In this document: positions 1-4,666 of the stretch, piece after piece
Position numbering within the stretch: position 1 is the stretch's first letter
Layout: every line of letters starts with the position of its first letter
Source: a bacterium
Lineage (GTDB): Bacteria; Elusimicrobiota; Elusimicrobia; UBA1565; UBA9628
Direction: 5' to 3'
Length of the DNA: 6,527 nt
NCBI GenBank assembly: GCA_021790955.1
Contig: JAJYFI010000098.1
Span: forward strand, 1-6,527
Notes under the pieces: model-generated
What the model was told of the DNA's origin: nothing
Databases searched by the model: none
What the model saw: only the letters and a program-made list of their open reading frames with translations
Made by a program: the position numbers and the translations under genes

Positions 1-2729
1 ACCTGGATCGTGTAGGAAGAGCCGCTGACCCAGGCGGGGACCTGGATCGTCGTCGCCGAATTAACCGTCAGGACTCCCGGATTTTGCTCCGGGGGCGAAA
101 ACGTCATATTGGGAGTCCCGCAATTGGTTCCGCACGACGCGGTCGACAGCCAGATCGTCCCCGCGACGGCGCTCCAGGAGGAGCCCGTCCAGGCGAAGCC
201 GTTGGGATCCTGGATGGACAGCCAAATCTGGGAAACGCCCGATCCAGCGTCGTTGGATAGAAATTGGACGTCGGGCTGGGAGTTGACGATCGAGGCGCCG
301 ACGGGGCTCACGACGCTCGAGACCGGCGGGCTCTTGTCGATCGTGAAGGTGAAAGTCGAGATCGGGTAGGCCCAGCCGTTGTCCGCGGTCCTGGCCCTGG
401 AGGCGACAAGGTAGCTCACGCCATCCTGCTGGTTCGTCGCGTTGTTCACCCAGCCGGAATAGGCCCAGGGGCTCGTGCCGTTGGAGTCCGCCGTTTGCCA
501 TTCGTTCTCCGAGGCGGGAGACGGGAAAGCCGTCGGGGACTGGAAGCCCGCCCCGTCCCAGAAATACCCGGCGTCCGTGCCGCTCATCTGCTCGATTTCG
601 GCTTGGGTGGCGATGAGGCTCGTCTGTCGCGGGGCGGGGGCGAAGGCGGCGACCCCCTCCATCGAGGCGACCCCCGAGCTGTAGTAAACGCTCGTGTTGG
701 AGTTGTAGAACGTTCCTTGCGCGGAGCCCGGCCCGGGCCAGCTGACGGTCGCGCTCGGCACCGTCACGGTGAAGGTCGAGGAAATCGCCCCCGAGAGCTG
801 TCCGTCGGCATTGGAGACGGTCACGTTGTAGGCGCCGGCCGAGGCCGCGGTCGAGACGTTGAGGTTGGCGATGAATTGGCTCGAGCTGTTGTAGGTCACC
901 GAGGCGACCGCTATTCCGGTTCCCGAGACGTTGATCGTGGGAAGCACGCTCGACCAATTCTCAAAGCCCGTGCCGTTGATGACGAGCTGCCGGGTCGGCC
1001 GGCAGGCAATCAGGCTGCCCGGGTACGTGTTGACCGAGCAGTCGGGCACCGCGGCCTCGATGCCGGCGGAGTTCGGGGCGCCGACGATATAGGCCGAGCT
1101 CAACGTCGGCGCGGGGATGTTGATCGTGGAGGACAGCACGGCATACTGCCCGTCCGGGTTCGTCACGCGCACGTCGTAATTGACCGTCCCGTTGGGGGAA
1201 ACCAAAACGGCGTTGATGAGCACCTGGGTCGCGCTGACGAAGGTCGTCGAGGTGACCGTGATGTCCGACTGGGAGGAGCCCGCGTCGAGCAGGCTTCCAA
1301 CCGGAGTGCCGAGGCCCAGGCTCGTCAAATTAAGGAACCCCGTCCCGTTGACCACGATTTGGACGGCGCTCGTCGAAAGCCAGGCCTCGGCCGGCGCGAT
1401 GTAGGCGCTCGTGATCGTGGGCGCCGGATAGGTCGAGGTGACGATCTCGTCGAAGTCGACGTTGCCGCTCGTGTCCGTCCAGGCAAATCCCAGCGGCAGG
1501 GGAGAGTTGATGACGTTGTGGGGCGCCATCGGGTAGGCGTTGCCGGCCGTGTTCTCCGCCACCCAGCTGGTGAACGTCCCCCCGCCCTCGGTCCCCGAGG
1601 AGACGTTGACGGTGCCGATGCTCGATATATAGACGACGTAGAGAGCGTTTGTTCCGCCGACGTTGACGAGGGAGACGGAGGGCGAAAGGTAGGGCGCCGC
1701 GCTCGTCCCGTCGCTCGTCAGCGCCACGGCCGCGCTGTAGGTTCCCCGGGTCCCGCCGGCGGTCCGCTGGATATACTGAAGATTGCCGGTGCTGTCCACG
1801 TAGACGATGTCGACCGTGCCCGCCGTCGAGGGATTGGCCACCGCCGAGATCGAGCCCCCATACTGGCTCGCGAGCGTCGCCGTGAGGGGGTTCTCCTCGT
1901 AGGTGATGGTCCCGGAGGGCGTCCAGCGCGTGATGTAGATGTCGCCGCCGTTCGTGTTGTCCTTGTAAAGGATGAGGCCTTGCGCCGTGGAGCCCGAGTT
2001 CTCGACCGGAACGACGCCGGCCTCGACGTAGGTCCCCGCGCTGCCGCAGCCGTACCAGTTCGTGCCTCCGTTGTAAGCGGCGCTGAAGCTCATGGAGTTG
2101 GTCAGCTCGATGACGCCCGGCCCGTAGGAGTTCGTCGCCGTGCCGCGCTGGGCTTCCCCGGTCACGAAGACCATGGTGGGGCTCGCGAAGTTGTCGAGGG
2201 CGACGGAGGCCGGGGTGCTGGCGAGCCAGTGGGAGGCGCCGCCGCCGCAGGTCCTGGCGTTGTATTTGTAGGAGCCGTCGGAAGCCATCCAGGTGATCGT
2301 CTGGTCGGCGTTGATGCTTCCCTTCTGGAACCAGATGGGGACGCTGCCGTTCCCCGTGCTGGCGGTCGCCGACTGCCCGGCCACGAAGACCGAGGAGCTT
2401 GCGGCGTCATACCAGATGGAGCCCTCGTCGAAGACGGAATTCGCGGCTTGGAAGATGGTGTTGCCGCCGGTCCAGGTCACGCCGTCGGGGCTGTACGCGT
2501 ACTCGAAGACGCCGCCCGAGTTGTAAAAGATCCAGAAACCTTGGGAGTTCTGGAAGGTTTTGACTGAGTTGGGCTCGCTCGTGTCCGCGGCCGTCACGAC
2601 GGTCACGGCCGCGGCCGCCGCCGGGCGCGGGGCGAAGAAAGCGGCGGCCAAGAGAAATAGAAAAAATCCGGTGACACCATACCTATTTCGGACGGTCCGG
2701 ACGGCCGCGGAGCCAAAACCCCTCTTCAT
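1..2729 (-). CDS. Large exported beta-rich protein with IPT/TIG-like domains, C-terminus outside window
   Basis: One uninterrupted minus-strand frame runs from ATG at 2729 to the left edge (909 codons, no stop). The start has GGAGG 6 nt upstream. Residues 1-41 form a signal peptide: basic n-region (KR, R11, R14, R16), core near 21-33, then an alanine-rich cleavage zone near 37-41. Residues ~45-430 are rich in Gly/Ser/Thr/Tyr/Trp with recurrent strand-like units (GFWIFYNSGG, SPDGVTW, GSIWYDAASS, YVDSTGNLQYI), suggesting a BNR/sialidase-like beta-propeller. Two IPT/TIG-like segments follow at about 435-540 and 545-655, each with an NGTGF motif and NPDGQY or NADGQL near its end. A Tyr/Trp-rich region (~657-790) leads to an Ig-like segment beginning DKSPPVSSVVSP near 799. 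Cysteines are few, some perhaps paired. It is probably surface-attached or secreted, perhaps in adhesion or glycan binding; no catalytic residues are recognised. The frame and export signal are secure; the folds are inferred by eye. Confidence 0.9.
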   Translation of the reverse strand, partial: MKRGFGSAAVRTVRNRYGVTGFFLFLLAAAFFAPRPAAAAAVTVVTAADTSEPNSVKTFQNSQGFWIFYNSGGVFEYAYSPDGVTWTGGNTIFQAANSVFDEGSIWYDAASSSVFVAGQSATASTGNGSVPIWFQKGSINADQTITWMASDGSYKYNARTCGGGASHWLASTPASVALDNFASPTMVFVTGEAQRGTATNSYGPGVIELTNSMSFSAAYNGGTNWYGCGSAGTYVEAGVVPVENSGSTAQGLILYKDNTNGGDIYITRWTPSGTITYEENPLTATLASQYGGSISAVANPSTAGTVDIVYVDSTGNLQYIQRTAGGTRGTYSAAVALTSDGTSAAPYLSPSVSLVNVGGTNALYVVYISSIGTVNVSSGTEGGGTFTSWVAENTAGNAYPMAPHNVINSPLPLGFAWTDTSGNVDFDEIVTSTYPAPTITSAYIAPAEAWLSTSAVQIVVNGTGFLNLTSLGLGTPVGSLLDAGSSQSDITVTSTTFVSATQVLINAVLVSPNGTVNYDVRVTNPDGQYAVLSSTINIPAPTLSSAYIVGAPNSAGIEAAVPDCSVNTYPGSLIACRPTRQLVINGTGFENWSSVLPTINVSGTGIAVASVTYNSSSQFIANLNVSTAASAGAYNVTVSNADGQLSGAISSTFTVTVPSATVSWPGPGSAQGTFYNSNTSVYYSSGVASMEGVAAFAPAPRQTSLIATQAEIEQMSGTDAGYFWDGAGFQSPTAFPSPASENEWQTADSNGTSPWAYSGWVNNATNQQDGVSYLVASRARTADNGWAYPISTFTFTIDKSPPVSSVVSPVGASIVNSQPDVQFLSNDAGSGVSQIWLSIQDPNGFAWTGSSWSAVAGTIWLSTASCGTNCGTPNMTFSPPEQNPGVLTVNSATTIQVPAWVSGSSYTIQ

Positions 2730-2735
2730 CCGCGG

Positions 2736-2740
2736 CCTCC
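2736..2740 (-). promoter_or_regulatory. Ribosome binding site fixing the start of the large exported protein
   Basis: GGAGG on the minus strand lies 6 nt before ATG 2729-2727. It supports this start, which also gives a complete signal peptide. The leader is short because the plus-strand tRNA promoter begins within 10 bp. Confidence 0.7.
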
Positions 2741-2744
2741 GCCA

Positions 2745-2776
2745 GGGAACAAAACCGGAAGCTCAACCGTATTAAT
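2745..2776 (+). promoter_or_regulatory. tRNA-Asp promoter, first copy of a shared promoter type
   Basis: GGGAACAAAAC (2745-2755), then nine unrelated bases, then AACCGTATTAATAGTG (2765-2780). The same two blocks at identical spacing precede the second tRNA (3018-3028 and 3038-3053). The -10 is probably TATTAA (2770-2775). A transcript start near 2782-2785 leaves almost no leader before the tRNA. Confidence 0.6.
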
Positions 2777-2799
2777 AGTGGGAATGGGGGGTAGCTCAA
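2772..2799 (-). promoter_or_regulatory. Possible divergent promoter for the large exported protein
   Basis: On the minus strand TTGAGC (2799-2794) and TATTAA (2777-2772) are separated by 16 bp. The -35 part would lie inside the tRNA-Asp gene and the -10 part would share the AT-rich block used by the tRNA promoter. Only about 55 bp separate the two divergent genes, so the promoter must lie here or inside the tRNA region. The match to consensus is partial. Confidence 0.25.
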
Positions 2800-2855
2800 A
2801 GGTAGAGCAACCGCCTGTCAATCGGAAGATGCGGGTTCGATTCCCGCCCCCCCAG
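2785..2855 (+). tRNA. tRNA-Asp (anticodon GTC), anticodon stem imperfect
   Basis: The cloverleaf folds by hand. The acceptor TGGGGGG (2785-2791) pairs fully with CCCCCCA (2848-2854). T8 and A9 are at 2792-2793. The D stem is GCTC/GAGC with a 7-nt loop containing GG. The T stem is GCGGG/CCCGC with loop TTCGATT. The anticodon loop CTGTCAA (2815-2821) gives GTC at 2817-2819, reading Asp codons GAC/GAT. The discriminator is G2855, as expected for Asp (and Asn). CCA is not encoded. Oddities: the anticodon stem ACCGC/TCGGA has only three Watson-Crick pairs, with A-A and C-T mismatches at its two ends, and the variable region is 4 nt. From the D stem through the anticodon arm it resembles bacterial tRNA-Asn as much as tRNA-Asp. 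It could be a diverged functional Asp tRNA, a decoy or a degenerating copy. Confidence 0.8.
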
Positions 2856-2863
2856 ACACCCAT

Positions 2864-2904
2864 GGAAGCCGGGGTTGTCCGAAACAGGCGGAGCCCCGGC
2901 TTCC
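2864..2904 (+). terminator. Strong hairpin after tRNA-Asp, terminator-like but without a U tract
   Basis: GGAAGCCGGGG (2864-2874) pairs perfectly over 11 bp with CCCCGGCTTCC (2894-2904). The inner loop can add TCCG (2878-2881) with CGGA (2889-2892). No T run follows; GGCTTGACA of the next promoter comes directly after. It may act in 3' processing of the tRNA or as a weak terminator. Its loop side contains ACAGGCGG (2884-2891), complementary to CCGCCTGT (2811-2818) in the tRNA anticodon arm. Confidence 0.6.
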
Positions 2905-2907
2905 GGC

Positions 2908-2936
2908 TTGACAAATGATGGAGCTCCTGATAAAGT
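2908..2936 (+). promoter_or_regulatory. Sigma-70-like promoter of the first short transcript
   Basis: A perfect TTGACA (2908-2913), a 17-bp spacer and TAAAGT (2931-2936). The expected start is at about 2943. The preceding C gives CTTGACA, as in the promoters at 3170 and 4783. Confidence 0.6.
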
Positions 2937-2942
2937 CCTTCT

Positions 2943-3009
2943 AGACAGGCGGTTGAGGCTTGGGCCGTATGAGCTACCCAAGGCCCCGGGAAACCGGGGC
3001 CTTCTTTTT
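2943..3009 (+). ncRNA. Candidate small RNA complementary to tRNA-Asp
   Basis: A transcript of about 67 nt is predicted between a TTGACA promoter and a GAAA-capped intrinsic terminator, with no reading frame of note. GACAGGCGGTTG (2944-2955), at its predicted 5' end, is perfectly complementary to tRNA-Asp 2808-2819, covering the 5' anticodon stem and the anticodon GTC. TGAGCTACCC (2970-2979) is perfectly complementary to tRNA-Asp 2789-2798, the end of the acceptor, T8-A9 and the D stem. The two blocks keep the order of a true antisense RNA. CTTGGG (2959-2964) can pair with CCCAAG (2977-2982), which overlaps the second block and the foot of the terminator, so alternative folds are possible. No known RNA family is recognised. 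It could instead be an inverted decayed piece of a tRNA gene that happens to be transcribed. Confidence 0.55.
2980..3009 (+). terminator. Intrinsic terminator of the first short transcript
   Basis: AAGGCCCCGG (2980-2989) pairs perfectly with CCGGGGCCTT (2994-3003) around a GAAA tetraloop, followed by CTTTTTG. The terminator at 3246-3279 has the same AAGG...CCTTCTTTTTG format. Confidence 0.9.
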
Positions 3010-3017
3010 GTCCCGTC

Positions 3018-3050
3018 GGGAACAAAACGCGCCCCCGAACCGTATATAAA
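3018..3050 (+). promoter_or_regulatory. tRNA-Val promoter, second copy of the shared promoter type
   Basis: GGGAACAAAAC (3018-3028), nine bases, then AACCGTATATAAAGTG (3038-3053). This matches the tRNA-Asp promoter in both blocks and in spacing, while the nine intervening bases are unrelated. The -10 is TATATA or TATAAA (3043-3050). The tRNA begins at 3055, so the leader is minimal. Confidence 0.65.
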
Positions 3051-3054
3051 GTGA

Positions 3055-3127
3055 GCCCCGGTAGCTCAAAGGATAGAGCTCCTCGCTGACGCCGAGGGTG
3101 GTCCGGGTTCGACTCCCGGCCGGGGCG
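3055..3127 (+). tRNA. tRNA-Val (anticodon GAC)
   Basis: All stems pair. The acceptor GCCCCGG (3055-3061) pairs with CCGGGGC (3120-3126). The D stem is GCTC/GAGC with loop AAAGGATA. The anticodon stem is CCTCG/CGAGG. The variable region is 5 nt. The T stem is CCGGG/CCCGG with loop TTCGACT. The anticodon loop CTGACGC (3086-3092) gives GAC at 3088-3090, reading GTC/GTT. CCA is not encoded. Oddities: the discriminator is G3127, whereas bacterial tRNA-Val normally has A73. The base after the anticodon is G37, unusual next to a C36. The GGATAGAGC D arm, with an A after GG, together with G73, resembles tRNA-Arg bodies. The fold is certain; the amino acid attached in the cell is less so. Confidence 0.88.
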
Positions 3128-3137
3128 GCCGTAAAAG

Positions 3138-3172
3138 ACCGCCGATCCTTTCAACGTCAGCGGCGGTTTCTT
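3138..3172 (+). terminator. Hairpin with short T-rich tail after tRNA-Val
   Basis: ACCGCCG (3138-3144) pairs with CGGCGGT (3161-3167), followed by TTCTT. A preceding AAG could extend the stem with a small bulge. It probably ends or helps process the tRNA transcript. CGTCAGCG (3155-3162), spanning loop and stem, is complementary to CGCTGACG (3084-3091), which covers most of the tRNA-Val anticodon loop. Confidence 0.6.
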
Positions 3173-3199
3173 GACAATCTTGGCGCCATAGGCTACGCT
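3171..3199 (+). promoter_or_regulatory. Sigma-70-like promoter of the second short transcript
   Basis: A perfect TTGACA (3171-3176), a 17-bp spacer and TACGCT (3194-3199), a weak -10 that keeps TA...T. The expected start is near 3205-3207. Its position after a tRNA hairpin mirrors the promoter at 2908. Confidence 0.5.
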
Positions 3200-3205
3200 G
3201 TTTTG

Positions 3206-3279
3206 TGCGAGGAGCCTTGGAGCTATCGAGGCGCCCCTCGGCGTCAAGGCGGCCTTCCCGCGAGGGCCGCCTTCTTTTT
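3206..3279 (+). ncRNA. Candidate small RNA complementary to tRNA-Val
   Basis: A transcript of about 74 nt is predicted between a TTGACA promoter and a strong terminator. Three blocks match the complement of the upstream tRNA-Val. GCGAGGAGC (3207-3215), at the predicted 5' end, pairs with 3078-3086 (D stem end and 5' anticodon stem). CCTTGGAGCTATC (3215-3227) pairs with 3060-3072 with one mismatch and one G-U. CCCTCGGCGTCA (3235-3246) pairs perfectly with 3087-3098, covering the anticodon GAC and the 3' anticodon stem. The first and third blocks abut exactly on the tRNA but are permuted in the RNA. Self-folds include GCCTTG (3214-3219) with CGAGGC (3227-3232), whose 7-nt loop shows GAGCTA. No known RNA family is recognised. 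Confidence 0.5.
3246..3279 (+). terminator. Intrinsic terminator of the second short transcript
   Basis: AAGGCGGCC (3246-3254) pairs with GGCCGCCTT (3265-3273), followed by CTTTTTG. The inner bases can add two more pairs. The flanks match the terminator at 2980-3009. It shields the convergent HEAT gene from read-through. Confidence 0.9.
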
Positions 3280-3297
3280 GACCCGCCATCCGCCTCC

Positions 3298-3942
3298 TCA
3301 TGTTCCCCCCGCCGCGCGGCGCACGCGCGGGTCGGCATCGTTGCGTCCCCTCCTGAGGGCGCTTCGGGCCGAGGAATTCCCGAGGGAGGCGATCCGGGCC
3401 AGGGACTGCGCCGCCTGCAGACGGACATTGGGGTCCCGGTCGGAGGTTAAAATCCGGGAGAGCGCCGACACGGAGGCCGAGCCGCCCGGCTTGGGCCCGA
3501 AGCCGAGCCAAAAAGCGATCGTCATGCGCACGCCGGAGTCGGGCTCGGATGAAAGCATGGAGGCGAGGGCCGAGACGGCGGCGGCGGCCCCCTTCTCCCC
3601 CAAGGCCGCGGCGGCCGCCTGGCGCACGCGGGGGCTCGCATCCTGGAGGGCCTGCGTCAAAAATATTTGAGTCCCCCCCGGTCGGAGAAAGGCCACGGCG
3701 CGCACCATCGCGGCCCGAACGCCGGCCCGCGGCTCCTGGGAGAATCCCGACATCATGACCCTGGCGAAGCCGACGTTTCTCGTCCTGACCGCATCATCGG
3801 CCATGGAGTGCCGCGCGGAAGAGGAGAGGCTCAGGTCCCAGAAGCCGGGAGCCGCGGCGGCCGGGACGGCCAAGGCGACCAAGGCGGCAACAGCGGCCAG
3901 CCTTCGCGAGACTCCTTTGGCGAAACTCATATTAAGATTCAT
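3298..3942 (-). CDS. Small exported HEAT-repeat protein
   Basis: 214 codons. Residues 1-31 form a signal peptide: basic K9, R13, R14, core LAAVAALVALAV, cleavage near AAA-AP. The mature part is a chain of paired helices of HEAT type. Repeat signatures are DASPRVRQAAAAALGEKG (about 101-118), SEPDSGVRMTIAFWLG (about 132-147), DRDPNVRLQAAQSLARIA (about 169-186) and a last half repeat DADPRVRRAAGG before the stop. D-P-V-R-A-A spacing is typical of HEAT/PBS-lyase-like repeats. Such proteins usually act as protein-binding scaffolds; with a signal peptide this one should sit in the periplasm or outer envelope. The start has no clear Shine-Dalgarno; ATG 3930 (residue 5) is an alternative that keeps the signal peptide. 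It ends 18 bp from the convergent terminator. The partner is unknown. Confidence 0.88.
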   Translation of the reverse strand: MNLNMSFAKGVSRRLAAVAALVALAVPAAAAPGFWDLSLSSSARHSMADDAVRTRNVGFARVMMSGFSQEPRAGVRAAMVRAVAFLRPGGTQIFLTQALQDASPRVRQAAAAALGEKGAAAAVSALASMLSSEPDSGVRMTIAFWLGFGPKPGGSASVSALSRILTSDRDPNVRLQAAQSLARIASLGNSSARSALRRGRNDADPRVRRAAGGT

Positions 3943-3988
3943 AGACGGCTCGCCTGCGCGCGCGACAAACCACGATCAGAACATCTAC

Positions 3989-4004
3989 ATCGCTACGTTG
4001 CGAT
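3989..4004. repeat. Inverted repeat upstream of the HEAT-repeat gene
   Basis: ATCGC (3989-3993) and GCGAT (4000-4004) are separated by 6 bp, about 50 bp before the HEAT gene start in a region that is AT-rich for this window. It could be an operator. At 5-bp arms it may also be chance. Confidence 0.25.
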
Positions 4005-4018
4005 TTAGGGCTTCATGA

Positions 4019-4034
4019 CCCGCCGGCAGGCGGG
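4019..4034. repeat. Short GC-rich hairpin between the two minus-strand genes
   Basis: CCCGCC (4019-4024), GGCA, GGCGGG (4029-4034) form a perfect 6-bp hairpin with no T run on either side. It is part of a roughly 160-bp stretch (3943-4103) without a gene, between the 185-codon gene and the HEAT gene. Confidence 0.35.
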
Positions 4035-4074
4035 CCTGGCGTCCAGCGAAGATGCCGAAGCGTCTTGGGCGACT

Positions 4075-4090
4075 CCCCGGTTGTTCGGGG
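4075..4090 (-). terminator. Weak hairpin downstream of the 185-codon gene
   Basis: CCCCG (4075-4079) and CGGGG (4086-4090) lie 14-29 bp past the stop at 4104. No U tract follows on the minus strand, so this is at best a pause or 3'-end stabiliser. Confidence 0.3.
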
Positions 4091-4103
4091 TTGGAGGCGG
4101 GAA

Positions 4104-4661
4104 TTAACAGCGCAGGACGAACAAAGGCCTGAAGGCGAAGGCGCGCTTGAAGCGGCGACACGATTCAAAACGGCGCAAGAGAAGAACGCCGAAGAAAAGG
4201 ACGATCAGACGCGCGAACTTGTCCCCGGGCCTTGAGGTCAGCGCCCGGCTCCAGACGGCCGGGGCCGACTCCCCGAAAGGCTCGATAAGGGCCGCGCGCA
4301 AAAAGGCCCGGAGCCCCCCCAGCGCCGAAAGCCGTCCGGCGCCGGGCAGGGCCTCCCCGTAGGAGCTTTCCCTCGACCGCCGGGCCTGGGCCCGGCCCAG
4401 GTCCCGCATCACCTTGGCGGCCGAGACACGGCGCCCGAGCGCGTCGCGGACGTCGAGCCCCAGGGGGTTGTTCAGCGCGGCGGCGGGGTCGACCCCCTTG
4501 GCCTCAAAGCCGACGGACGCCCCCGCCGCCCAAGCGGTGGAAGGGGCCATCGCGCCAACAGCGGCGAAAGCGGCCAGGACGGCAATAAAAATGCCCGGTC
4601 TCGACAGGCCTGCTCTAGCCTTCTCAGTCGAAACCGGGCTCAGATCGGATCTCTCGACCAT
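4104..4661 (-). CDS. Hypothetical exported/membrane protein under c-di-GMP riboswitch control
   Basis: 185 codons with the G/C-biased third positions of its neighbours, so likely real; no family is recognised. Hydrophobic residues 24-36 (IFIAVLAAFAAVG) preceded by K14, R16 and R21 form a signal peptide, with likely cleavage after AWA near residue 46. The mature part has Arg/Ala-rich helical stretches (about 70-125). A second hydrophobic stretch, RLIVLFFGVLLL (151-162), followed by an Arg/Lys-rich tail, looks like a C-terminal membrane anchor with a cytoplasmic end. It lies directly downstream of a riboswitch. The start is uncertain: ATG 4661 has no Shine-Dalgarno and is 6 nt past the riboswitch, and an intrinsic terminator covers codons 8-23. 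Translation might begin elsewhere, but a later start would remove the basic n-region. Its c-di-GMP link suggests an envelope role in surface attachment or motility; this is inference. Confidence 0.72.
   Translation of the reverse strand: MVERSDLSPVSTEKARAGLSRPGIFIAVLAAFAAVGAMAPSTAWAAGASVGFEAKGVDPAAALNNPLGLDVRDALGRRVSAAKVMRDLGRAQARRSRESSYGEALPGAGRLSALGGLRAFLRAALIEPFGESAPAVWSRALTSRPGDKFARLIVLFFGVLLLRRFESCRRFKRAFAFRPLFVLRC
4585..4639 (-). terminator. Intrinsic terminator forming the riboswitch expression platform
   Basis: On the minus strand GCCCGGTTTCGAC (4639-4627) pairs with GTCGAGACCGGGC (4605-4593) over 13 positions with one G-U. A U-rich tract ATTTTTATT (4592-4584) follows at once. It sits about 30 nt after the c-di-GMP aptamer, the usual place for a transcription-terminating platform. 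It overlaps codons 8-23 of the predicted protein, with the U tract encoding the first hydrophobic residues. Confidence 0.75.
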
Positions 4662-4666
4662 TTGCT

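Noticed and set aside
61..957. 298-codon minus-strand frame
   Set aside because: It overlaps the exported-protein gene on the same strand in another frame; Arg/Gly/Leu-rich with no domains.
264..2567. 767-codon plus-strand open frame
   Set aside because: It is antisense to the long exported-protein gene. Its product is a Arg/Gly/Asp/Val-rich low-complexity sequence typical of the shadow of a GC-rich gene, while the minus frame has a signal peptide, RBS and recognisable domains.
2930..2990. Minus-strand decayed tRNA gene
   Set aside because: The minus strand does show GGGTAGCTCA and CAACCGCCTGTC, like the 5' half of tRNA-Asp, but there is no T arm or acceptor partner. The second module repeats the pattern with a different tRNA in permuted order. 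Kept as the main alternative explanation, not as a feature.
2785..3127. Integration (att) site at the tRNAs
   Set aside because: The complementary blocks match 5' and anticodon parts of the tRNAs in inverted orientation, not direct repeats of 3' ends, and no integrase is present.
2726..3511. 261-codon minus-strand frame and other frames over the tRNA region
   Set aside because: They run through two tRNA genes and two terminators and have shadow-like composition.
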